From: Scylla paramamosain
Lineage: Eukaryota > Arthropoda > Malacostraca > Decapoda > Portunidae
Length of the DNA: 64,000 nt
Direction of reading: 5' to 3'
Assembly (NCBI RefSeq): GCF_035594125.1
Contig: NC_087158.1
Coordinates: 727,001 to 791,000, forward strand
The notes under the pieces are model-generated. The model was not told the origin of the DNA. It did no database searches and saw nothing but the letters and a program-made list of their open reading frames with translations. Positions within the stretch are counted from its first letter, which is position 1, and each line of letters begins with the position of its first letter. The position numbers were made by a program, and so were the translations under genes. Shown here one piece after another: positions 13,701 to 23,667 of the stretch.

Positions 13701-14595
13701 TCTATGTTCTATATTGTCTAATGTGTAATAATGGATATCATCATATAGAGTTATTTGCAATAGTGATTTATGACTGTATTCAGTTTGTACTCAGTAAACT
13801 TATCTATCTCTATGTATGTTGCATATATTTAAGCTTATATGACTGAATATAATTCCTCAGCATAAGGAATTTTGTTTTATATCATGAATACAGTTTAACA
13901 ACAAAGACATCTAATGTAATGAAATGTAACCCACAAAGCTGAAGAAATGACAGAGTAACTTTACATTTCCAGCATGGAGGTGGCTGTCCTGGGCCGGAAC
14001 ATGTGAATTCTGGAGAGAAACTGTGGAATTTCTGATGAAAGCTCTGGGTATTTGTTTGTCATCATCTCCACAATTCTGCAATAGGAAATAAAATTAAATG
14101 CTAAATACCTACAGGTTATGTGAACAAGTCAAGCTTACTTATTAACAAAATTCAATATTCTATTACTTTTTCTGAGTATAGTAACAGGCATCACCACAGG
14201 TAGACTGACCATCCACGCTTCCAGGAAATACAGTAGAGCAGCCTATAAGTGCTACAGACTGAGATATACAGGATTATAATACCTAGGGAGCAGATAAACA
14301 TACAGATATATACAAGAGAGGAATGAAAAAAATAGAATGATGTGTCCCTTAGTCTCAAACTGAAGGTGTGATGAGTACAATTCTTCACCTCTCAGGTCTT
14401 ACAGCTGACTCTGTGTCTATATATATTGCTGATGGATGGACTCCTCCCCTGCCCCCGGCCAATACCTTGGTGGTGATGTACAGACACCACTGAGTCTTGC
14501 CAACACCTGGGGGACCTGTTAGACACATCACTCTATCAAATTTATAATACTGAGTGTCTTACAAGGATGCACAGCACTATTTGTATTGCAAGAAG

Positions 14596-14639
<44 letters not shown>

Positions 14640-16266
14640 AGTAACCTCTTATGTTGTGTGTCATCACCTGCCATGGATGCATCAATCTTTCCTGGCCACA
14701 CTTAAACAATACTATCTTTGCAGTATGAAGGAAATCCACAACTCAACACTTCAGTCCCTAATACTAAGTGTTATATTATCTCTCCAATAATATATTCAAG
14801 AAATGCACATCATATCTGAATAGCACAGGCAGCAAGCACACATAACCATGAGTTTTGAAGTGTTCCTGCCAATATGCAGAGTTAGTGCCACTAGTTCTTA
14901 AAGGAAATTTGCTGTTCTTCCTCTACCATCTGCATGAATTGGCACTGGCCTGAGTTCCCTCCAATACATCACACTCTTCACCAGTGCTGCTACTCACCCA
15001 CAAACTCAGTGAGCGAGCCAGACAGGAGGCCACCGTGCAGGAGTGTGTCCAGGGCCTTGCTGCCCAGAGGGATGTTGTTGTGCTGCTCCATCTCCTCCAT
15101 CTCATATGCCTGCATGGGGAGAACATCTTCACTCTCACAGCCAATATCAACATTACAGTGTGGGGTTCAGTTTCTTGGGCTAGAAATGCCCTGAACTGTT
15201 TGTCCATAACACATGGCAGTTAGGAGACTGTATATAGCAGTTAGAAGACTACATTATGTACCAACAGAGATATTACATGGTGGTTGGAGAAATTTGTTGT
15301 TGAACAATTATCAAAAGTTCTTAAAAACACATTCAAAACACATATTCAAAAAACACATTCAAATGTTCTAGCTTTGAAATCAGTAGGCTGTGGCAGACTC
15401 AAAAACTCCTGTGCATTCATCTGAACCCTTTCTCCAGGAGAAGGCAACTTACTGTGAATTTTGGAGGAACACACAAGCTGAAGAGGTAATCCATGAATTC
15501 CTTGCACTGGTCAGCACTCAGATGCAACATATTCATCACAGTGAGTGGTGACAACAGCAGCACATCCTGACACACAAACAAATACACTTCAGCATCTAAA
15601 CAATACATTTAATAACTTAAGATTTTTTTTTTTTTATATATATGTAAGAGGGGGTCTGGCCAAGGACTACAAAAAGGCAAAAAAGAAAGACTCACTGATG
15701 GTGACAGTCCCCAAAGAGTAGAGGCAAAAGGATTATCCAAAATTAGAGAAGTGAAGGCCAAATAAACATTTAGCCATGAGAGGCCTCTGCCAAAAATTAA
15801 TTTCCTGACCAAGAGAATAGGGCAGCAACTTACACGTATTGCTTGTATGTATTGACTGTATGAAATGAAGTCAATATCTACTGGTGATATTTCTTTACCA
15901 CAGGAAAATGTCAGGAGATAAAATGTCAGGAGGGAAAAATATCATGGGGAAAATTTCAGATGAGAAAAATGTCAAGGGAAGAAATGAAAAGGGATAATGT
16001 CATGGAGAAGGTATGTCTGAGGAGAGATCGTTTGAAGCAAGAAAGTGTCCAGGCCAGGAAGACTAATTCCAAGACAGGGAAATGCCAAGGGTTGACAGAG
16101 GAGAGCATCACAACAGCACAGCTTATAACTCCATCTCACAAACCCTGCCTACCTTGTGACACGGTGCAGCACTAGCACTTGCCTTGACAGTCCTGAGTGA
16201 TGTCTTGGATAAGCTGGACTTGACATATTCCTGGAGGGGCAGTGAACTGAGTTTACGGTATGACAT
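10762..16266 (-). CDS. Rad51b: RAD51B-like RecA/RAD51 paralog, complete
   Basis: DNA-dependent ATPase of the RAD51 paralog group (BCDX2 complex in vertebrates), acting in homologous recombination repair in the nucleus. Ten exons: 16183-16266, 15453-15566, 14998-15109, 14389-14515, 13965-14075, 13487-13658, 12423-12603, 11711-11802, 11030-11108 and 10762-10850. Together they are 1161 nt, in frame, 386 aa plus TGA; human RAD51B is of similar size. Walker A is GPPGVGKT (residues 104-111), followed by IYIDTES; Walker B is VVIVD (198-202). VIVTNQITT begins exon 7, followed by a Pro/Gln-rich loop of about 57 residues before ALGNAW, somewhat longer than in human. AKSPVSPF precedes the C-terminus. 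Exon 1 appears to end at a GC donor. An in-frame GT donor 30 nt downstream would add ten residues not expected from the family. Confidence 0.9.
11520..11690. mobile_element. Inverted-repeat element, partial, in RAD51B intron 8
   Basis: Includes TTACACAGGTTTTTAAAGATG, ATGACAGATTAACAATATTT and AGTCGTAGTGAGAGAGCATG. The right terminus has been lost near the exon 8 donor at 11710. Confidence 0.5.
11975..12075 (-). repeat. Dispersed repeat with microsatellite end, copy A
   Basis: ATCTATCTATATACCTGGCC followed by AGCAATCCCACACAGGGTGG, then a CA run. This is the antisense of the 3' part of copies C to E. It lies in RAD51B intron 7. Confidence 0.55.
12735..13062 (-). mobile_element. 3' fragment of another LINE family (RT C-terminus)
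   Basis: The minus-strand frame reads FSNKAINNWNKLVNQVFSVK, then SVESLKRLIDLWVG, matching the usual end of jockey/CR1-like RT proteins (a VVNEWNKLP-like motif). It lies between RAD51B exons 6 and 7. A 50 bp stretch near 12810-12900 is duplicated (two CCCATAAAT blocks). Confidence 0.65.
13285..13390 (-). repeat. Dispersed repeat with microsatellite end, copy B
   Basis: TAGATCTATCTATATACCAG then GCCAGCATTCCCACTCAGAG, closely parallel to copy A. It lies in RAD51B intron 6. Confidence 0.55.
14599..14638. repeat. GT microsatellite in RAD51B intron 3
   Basis: Twenty GT units, about 80 bp upstream (on the minus strand) of the Walker A exon. Confidence 0.95.
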
Positions 16267-16975
16267 TGTTGATGTAATCTTGATACTGATGTCATGGGTG
16301 GGTTAGGAGTACCTCTACAATCAGGTTTTCATAATGACAACTCCTGTATGGATAAACATGCAAAACAAACAGATAATAGGAACACAATACTAATTCTTAC
16401 ATCTGGCACACTACATCCTCTCCAGGAACTCCTTCACTGCCTCAATCATCCTTTCATTTGTCTCTCTACACAGTCCAAGCAGTAGCACCATCCATTCCCT
16501 TCCTGTCTTCTCTACTCTTTCATATCTATTATGCCTTAACTATGCCATAATCACTTGCATCATCTATCTTCTGTCTCTCATATCTCTCACACTCATCACA
16601 TGCGCCACCGACTCCTCCTCTCCCACGTCCCACTTCTGGCACACTTTGCTGTGGGACTTAGACCATTTGTAATTCCTTGCCTTCAAATCCAGACAATGTG
16701 CCCTAACACCACCCAGACTTCTCTTATAACACTTTTCATACTCTGGAGCCTCTTTCTCCTTGTACCATTCCAGGGTCATCTTACATTTTATCTCATTCTT
16801 CCATATCATTAAGTCCGACACATTTCACAGCTCTGTCTACCTCACTTTTCTACTTTCTCACACCCCACTGTAATCCCTCTTTGCTTCTATCCATCATTCT
16901 CCAGTCATACACAATTTGTCTCCCCTCAATCCACCAACGTATCACAAAACAGCAGCCTGCGCCCCTCCTACTCAC

Positions 16976-17026
16976 CTGCCACTGTTTGTAAATAATGCCC
17001 TTTCTTCACTCAATACGAGCCTAAAA
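16976..17026 (-). other. Possible non-coding 5' exon of RAD51B
   Basis: A strong donor context (GTGGCAG then GTGAGTAG) lies on the minus strand at 16974-16976, about 700 nt upstream of the RAD51B start codon. The acceptor that would join it to the start exon is less clear; a TTGTAG near 16320 is one option. The upstream limit is unknown. Confidence 0.3.
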
Positions 17027-17428
17027 TTATTCCCAATATTCCCTTGCAGTATTCCATGAAAATTCTGTCCTACTTCGTCTGTTGGTTTGTTTTGATTTTT
17101 CGTGTGACCATGACTTTGTTCCGGTTGACGCAGACCTTCGACCGATAAGACAAAAATACAGACGTTGACTAATCCCCTGCTCCAGTGACTCTAGAGCTGA
17201 CATACACTCGATCAGAAAAAGGGCATGACGCTCAGTCAAGAAGAGGCATCCCTCCGTTTTACTGTTTTCTGTCCACGGATGTTCAACATTGGTCCCGTCG
17301 TCAGTAGTCACAAAAACGTCTGCTTCTTCGTCCACTTTTCCTGTGCAGGGGATTTCGCTCTGCCATGGGGCACCTTCGTTAGGTTCCGAACTCCAGTAAC
17401 TGCTGGAGATTTGTGGTGGGACGTCTTT
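17027..17428 (-). other. Unresolved open stretch, possible decayed gene fragment
   Basis: The minus strand is open for about 130 codons here without a clear ATG, ending in TAA. It includes GCLFLTERHALFLIEC, which faintly recalls the PEEALYLLE segment of the tRNA-splicing endonuclease subunit SEN54. A neighbouring frame (GGQKDAAPLPSGEEEL) faintly recalls the segment expected upstream in that protein, so a frameshifted relic is possible. The match is weak. The stretch may instead be the 5' UTR or promoter region of RAD51B. No gene name is assigned. Confidence 0.2.
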
Positions 17429-17549
17429 GTTAATTCTTCTTCTCCACTGGGGAGTGGTGCCGCGTCTTTCTGGCCTCCTTCAAAATCAATCGCTTATGTC
17501 TTTTCATACCTCCGGCCAGGGATCGCACAGTCTTCCCAGATCTAGGTAG

Positions 17550-17885
17550 CACCGCCTTGGTCACCAGTTTCATGGTCTTTCTGCCCTTTCATACACCTCT
17601 AGTTATTATTTAATTAACTCCCTTGGTCACCAGTCTCACAATCTTTATGGCTGCTCTTACAGATAGACCTATTACTTAATATTTCACTGACTCCTTTAGT
17701 CACCAGTCTTTTGATCTTTTTGCATCATCTCACACATCTAGTTAATATTTCACTGACTGCTTTGGTCAACAATCTCAAAACATTTCTGCCTCCTCTTACA
17801 TATCTAGTTAATAGTTCACTAACTATTTTGGCCTCTAGTTTCAATCTTTCTGGCTCTTTCCATATATCTAGATAATATTTCTCCT
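17550..17885. repeat. Five-unit degenerate minisatellite, about 66 bp per unit
   Basis: Five diverged direct copies each carry a TTGGTCACCAGT-like start, a TCTTT middle and a CTAGTTAATATTTCACT-like end. The last unit runs up to the open stretch on its left, so ATG codons inside it should not be trusted as starts. Confidence 0.75.
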
Positions 17886-18413
17886 TCGCGTTCGTCATTA
17901 ATCCTTTAACTTAAACACGGAATCCTAGTAAATATCTTCACTTGATCAGTAATCATTTTAAAACACTTCTTTCCCTTCAACATCTTTATTCTCATAGTGA
18001 AATTAAACTTGCCATATTTCTAATACTCCTGCCTTTGAAGGGATATCTTGTTCTGCTGGTTCGTGTTTTGTAGCCCTTTACTCTCTCACCAGAACTGTTT
18101 TCAAGTAATCTCTGTTAATTCATCATGCCAATCTTCCTGTACTAGTCCTTTATCCCCCACCTCTCCCTCACTCTCTTGCATCACGTTGAGTTACTGTTAG
18201 CAAGGTTAGTGGGTTCTATTATCATTGCACAGTCACGGGCGAGATAAGACACCTCTTACTGCTCCTTCCTCTAAGTTATTACAAATCACGTTGCCAGCTA
18301 ATGTGATAGCTAAAGGTACTTGAGCTACGCATGTTTTCAGGATACCATGGATGTTTGAAATGTTGATGTTACAAACTATAATCGGGAAGAACAGCAATCA
18401 GATTCTGATTTAA
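17886..18413. other. Intergenic DNA without recognised feature
   Basis: AT-rich sequence with no plausible exon and no repeat that I could assign. Confidence 0.5.
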
Positions 18414-18715
18414 CATAAGAACATGCGAAAATAAGGGAAGCTGCAAGAAGCCATCAGACCTACACGTGGCAGTCCCTGTGTGAAACATACCAACTTATTT
18501 CCACTTATCACCCCATCCACAAATTTGTCTAATCTTCTTTTAAAGCTCCCTAGTGACTCATTACCAACAGCCTGATTACTGAGTCCGTCCCATTCATCTA
18601 CTACTCTGTGTGAGAACCAATCCCTTCTTATCTCTCTCTTGAACCGAATTTTTCAAGCTTGAACCCAGTATTTATAGTTCTATCCTAGTTACTGATTCTG
18701 AGAATTTGCCTACGT
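18414..18715 (-). mobile_element. 3' fragment of the same RT C-terminus LINE family
   Basis: Translation of the minus strand gives RRDWFSHRVVDEWDGLSNQA, then NESLGSFKRRLDKFVDG, and ends TQGLPRVGLMASCSFPYF. This resembles the fragment at 12735-13062 but retains a longer tail. Confidence 0.65.
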
Positions 18716-18837
18716 CACGCTTGTTATAACCCCTTTATAGTTTAATACCATAAGATTAATTTCCAGTATAAAGCGACAGTTCAGTGTTCAGAGGAACAGA
18801 CAATACAGCTAGAAAATACGTAAGATCACATGCAGCT

Positions 18838-21800
18838 TATTTTTATTTATTTATTTATTTATCTATTTTATGTAAGAGGGTCATTGGCGAAATGTAACAA
18901 CAAAATTTTTAATAAAAAAAAGGTCCACTTGAATGTCAGCTCTCACAGAGATGGCAAATAGAATGATGAAAAAACATAAAATAATTGTCTTAAAATCTAC
19001 CTCTTGAAATAGTTCATGTCATAGGAAGGAGGAAATACAGAAGCAGGCAGGGATGAATGACTGAAAATACCGGTTAACTTTTGCATTAGAGAGATGGACA
19101 GAATAGGGGTGAGAGAAAGAAAAAAAAAGTCTTGTGCTGCGAGGCCGCGGGAGAAGGGGAGGCATGCAGTTAGCAAGATTAGAAGAGCAACTAGCGTGAA
19201 AATAACGTTATAAGATAGCAAGAGATGCAACATTGCCGCGATGAGAGAGAGGCTGAAGAAAGTTAGAGGAGAGGAGTTGATAAGACGAAAAGCTTTTGAT
19301 TCCACCCTGTCTGAAAGAACGGTTTGAGTATGTGAAGCATATTCCGTACATGGATGAATAAGAGTAGCAGAATGAATAGAGCTAGCAGTTTGTGCGTGTG
19401 TGGGGATGGGAGGTGGGGACAACTGGCGGAGACAAATCAGAACACTTAACTTCATAGAAGCTGTTTTAGCTAGAGATGAGAAGTGGAGCTTTCAGTTGAG
19501 ATTATATATAAGTAAATGACAGACTGAGGGTGTTCAGTGTAGAAGAGGGGGGCAGTTAAGTGTCATTGAAAAAGAGGAGATAGTTATCTGGAAGGTTGTG
19601 TTGAGATGGTAGGTGGTGGAATAGAGTTTTTGAGGCACTGAATAATACTAAGTTTGCTTTGCCCCAATCGGAAATTTTAGAGAGATTAGAAGTCAGGCGT
19701 TCTGTGGCTTCCCTGCATGAACAATTTATTTCCAGAAGGGTTGGACGTCTATGAAAAGACACGGAAAAGTGTAGGATAGTAAACTCAGCGTAAGAGTGGA
19801 TAGAAAAAAAAGTTTGGTTTAGAAGATCATTGATGAATAATAGGAAAAGGGTGGGTGACAGGACAGAACCCTAAGGAATACCGCTGTTAATAGACTTTGG
19901 AGAAGTACAGTGACCGTTCAATAGAACAGTCAGAAAGGAAAGTTACAGAGAGAAGGATAGAAACCGTAAGAAGGTGGTTTGAAAATCAAAGCTTTGTGCC
20001 AGAGTCTATCAAAAGCTTTTGATATATCTAAGACAACAGCGAAAGTTTCACCAGAATCCCTGAAAGAGGATGACCAAGACTCAGTAAGGAAAGCCAGATC
20101 ACCAGTAGAGCGGCCTAGACAGAAAACGTGCTGGTGATCAGATATAAGGTTGTAAAATGATAGATGTTTAAGAATCTTCCTGTTGAGGATAGATTCAAAA
20201 ACTTTAGATAGGCAGGAAATTAAAGCAAAAGGACGGTAGTTTGAGGGATTAGAGTGGTTACCCTTTCTAGGAGCAGGCTGAATGTAGGCAAACTTCCAGC
20301 AAGAAGGAAAGGTAGATGGTGATAGAGTTGAAAGAATTTGACTAGGCAAGGTGCAAGCACGGAGGCACACTCTCGGAGAACAATAGGAGGGACCCCAATG
20401 GCTTAGGCCACAGAAGGCATGGAAAACATCACTGCAAAGGATCTTAATGGGTAGCATGAAGTAGTCAGAGGGTGGAGGAGAGGGAGGAACAAGCCCTGAA
20501 TCATCCAAGGTAGGGTTTTTAGGAAAGGTTTGAGCGAAGAATTCAGGTTTAAAAATAGATGAAATGGTAGTGGTGCCATCAAGTTGAAATAAAGGAGGGA
20601 GAGATATTTTTGGCTAAGTGCCAGAAATCACGAGGGGAGTTGGATCTCTAAAGATCTTGACACTATTAATAAAAAAGTTTTTGGCTAGTTGGACTTGCAT
20701 TATCCCAGGAAAAAATGTAAAGTTCATGAGGTTCAGGTGATAGAAGGCTCATGTACCTTTTGTGGGCCACCTCTCTATAATGTATAGCATGAGGACAGGC
20801 TGTGTTAAACCAAGGTTTGGAAGGTTTAGAGCTAGAGAGAAAGTGAGGAATGTACGCCTCAGTGCCAGACACTATCACCTCTGTTATGCGCTCAGCATAT
20901 AGAGACGGACAACACAAGGAAGCAGTAGTCATTCCAAGGAAAATCAGAATAATACCTCCTCAGGTCCTCCCAGTTAGCAAAGGCAAAACGCCAGAGGCAC
21001 CTCCGCTTTGGGGGATCCTGAGGAGGGATTGGAGCAATAGGGCAAGATACGGATATGAGGTTGTGATCGGAGAAGCCTAATGGGGAAGATAGGGTGACAG
21101 CATAAGCAGAGAGATTAGAGGTCAGGAAAAGTCAAGAATGTTAGGCGTATCTCCAAGATGGTCAGGAATATATGAGCAGGGTGTTGCACTAATTGCTGTA
21201 GGTCATGGAAGATAGCAAATTTAAAGACTAGTTCACCAGGATGATCAATGAAGGGAGAGGAAAGCCAAAGCTGGTGGTGAACATTGAAGTCTTCAAGAAT
21301 GGAGATCTCCATGAAAGAGAAGAGAGTCAGAATGTGCTCCACTTTGGAATTTAAATGATCAAAGAATTTCTTATAGTCAGAGGAGTTATCTTGAGAGGTA
21401 TACAGCACAGATAAATTTAGTTTGAAAGTGAATCTGTAGTCGTAGCCAGATGATGGAAAATTCGGAATATTCAAGAACGTGGGCACCAGAGCAGGTTAAG
21501 TCGTTGCGCACATAGACGCAACATCCAGATTTGGAATGAAATGAGGATAAAGTATGGTTGAACAGAAAAGGGGCTACCTGCAGTTGCCTCAGACACCTGT
21601 GTTTCAGTGAGGAAAAGAAAATGAGGTTCAGTAGAGGAGAGGTAATGTTCTACAGATAGAAAATTAGAACTAAGCCGCATTTATAGTCAGGCATTTAAAG
21701 TCCTCTCCCATGACGGGGACTCCGAGGCTGGTGTAGGAGTCGCCATATTTAATTTAGAATTTTGAATGAAGAATGCGCGTGTAATTATAGGTGCATGTAG

Positions 21801-21981
21801 TTTTGTGTGAAGGAAGAGAGTTGTCTTCAGAGGGCAGGCCGTGACTGCCCCTTTGTATTGTGAGACACAAAGGAAAATGTTCAGTGAGGTCGCAGCTGGG
21901 TTCTTGAGAAGTTCACAGTGCCCCCTAATCCAGTGCTTCAGACCTCACTGGGAATAATTATTGTTTCGGCAGGTGTCTACA
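18838..21981 (-). mobile_element. LINE copy 2 (same family, diverged)
   Basis: The element runs right to left. Its 5' end near 21981 shares the ACACCTGCCGAAAC start with copy 1, and its 3' end near 18880 has the CTCTTACATAAAATA tail. It is more decayed than the others and shows distinctive variants ([26 protein letters not shown]) that define a second subfamily. Confidence 0.8.
18997..21746 (-). pseudogene. Endonuclease/reverse transcriptase of LINE copy 2, broken
   Basis: Scattered open blocks at 21471-21680, 21115-21486, 20666-20932, 19930-20508, 19556-19762 and 18997-19455 carry endonuclease and RT segments in different frames. The region that should hold YADD is disrupted around 19780. 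It is non-functional. Confidence 0.8.
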
Positions 21982-22214
21982 ATTATATTTTATTTCAGTG
22001 CGATAAGATTAACTTCTAATATAACAAGACTGTACATTGTTTTACATAAACGGAGAGCACAGCTAAAAAAAATAAATAGATAAAATAAAATAAATAAATT
22101 TCGCATGCATGTTAGAATTGTCGACGTCACAAACGAAGATCGGGACGAACAGTAATCAGATTGTTTCAGTAGTATAAGATTAACTTACAGTATAAAACGA
22201 GTCTATTGTATTAC

Positions 22215-22240
22215 AAAAAAAAAAAAAAAAAAAAAAAAAA
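22215..22240. repeat. A-run
   Basis: Twenty-six A residues in AT-rich intergenic DNA. Confidence 0.9.
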
Positions 22241-22746
22241 CTGACTACAGGGCTGGAAAAATACGTGAGGTAGCATGCAGGTTAAATGTCAATGCTATAA
22301 ACTATAATCGGGAAGAATAACAATAAGATTCTATTTCAGTACTGTGTATAATGTTAACATACAATATGAAACTATTTTAGTCTAGTCTATTCCAGAGATA
22401 AGAGAACACACACACACACACAAAAAAAACAAAAAGACGTAATATCACTTATATGAGATGATATGCAAGCATCCTTGATTCCTTTGTTCCATACTATCCA
22501 AGCTTCTATTGCTGAGTCTGATATGAAAATATGCTCATAACCTTATAATTTGTTTAGCCGCAGGTGTACGCATGTCACGCTCAGGTAACTTTACAGGTGT
22601 GTATAAGTGGCGCCCTTCACATGTTCTTTAACTAAGCCTCAAAGTGTGTGTGTGTGTGTGTGTGTTACACCACATTATCATGTGACGCATCTGGGAATGG
22701 GTCTCTCAATAAAAATATGGGTTAAGCGTGTATTGTCCTGTCTCTA

Positions 22747-22750
22747 GTGT

Positions 22751-22797
<47 letters not shown>
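22747..22797. repeat. GT microsatellite
   Basis: About 51 bp of GT with two GC variants; a smaller GT run lies at 22647-22664. Confidence 0.92.
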
Positions 22798-23418
22798 GGG
22801 CACGTTACACCACCTAACCTTGAGAGGCATCAGTCGGCGTAGCAGGAGCAAAGCCTCGTCTCTCTACTTGATAAAACATGAGCGGCGCGAGGCTTACGAC
22901 TTGTCCCACTCCCAGGCAGTGCCGCGCGATCATAAGGAGAAAGAACTTGCAGTAAGACGCGGTGCGGCTTGCCTACACGTAGATAAGATAGGGATGTTTA
23001 TTTGTAAGCCCTTCCGTGATACTCATTGTGGTAGTCTTCACGCCCTGTCTGCACCCTCCAAGACAATGTTATCATTACTATACTGTTACAATATTGTCAC
23101 GCCTACTCTTATCACCATCAACTATAAAGGAATCCGTGATATTCGAGCGTTGCATCTGTCTCTTATCTGTCTGTTTTCCTGAACCCCTTGCTGGCTCTCT
23201 TCACAACAATGAAATATAATTTGATAAAGAAAATAATGTTTTTTTTTTTTAACACAAAAGGTCGAACCCAAAGAGGTCGAAAAAACGATAAAAGATAAAG
23301 ATGAATTAATCTTGTCGCCAATGAAAGTTATCGGCAGGAAAATCTACATATAATTCAAGATACGGACTGCCGTCTCAGTGAAACAGAAGGCGGACACTCA
23401 AATTCCAATACTGGACCA

Positions 23419-23628
23419 CATTCTGAAACACTTCTGCGCCGCAACTCCACCATTTTCAAAAGGTTCTAGTTTAAGTTACACAGGTTTATAAGAATGTTCA
23501 TACGGTTCTAGTGACAAATTAACGAAATTTCTATATTATTAACAGGAAAAACACGCTTGGGATCCTAGCTGAACATTTCTGTAGCCTTCGAAAGTAGTCG
23601 TGGCGAGAGCATAGCATTTCAGAATATG
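23419..23628. mobile_element. Inverted-repeat element (MITE-like), copy next to LINE 3
   Basis: The left end TTCTGAAACACTTCTGCG and the right end (GAGAGCATAGCATTTCAGAA) are imperfect reverse complements over about 45 bp. The middle holds the family core (TCTAGTGACAAATTAACG...AACAGGAAAAACAC). LINE copy 3 begins about 40 bp further on. Confidence 0.65.
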
Positions 23629-23667
23629 GCCATTGCACGAGTGTTGCAACATTCAGTAATTCTCGCT

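Larger units (their letters stand above)
21982..23418. other. Intergenic DNA, simple repeats only
   Basis: A GATTCT/TTTCAGTA-TAAGATTAACTT-like segment recurs around 22000, 22170 and 22340 as diverged copies. A GC-richer piece at 22800-23000 contains a short open frame without a recognisable product. Confidence 0.45.

Noticed and set aside
17225..17545. Plus-strand frame of 106 codons.
   Set aside because: It is antisense to the open minus stretch, contains no recognised domain, and its composition fits a shadow frame.
22751..23182. Frame of 143 codons starting in a GT repeat.
   Set aside because: Its first part is microsatellite and the rest shows no family resemblance or splice-consistent continuation.
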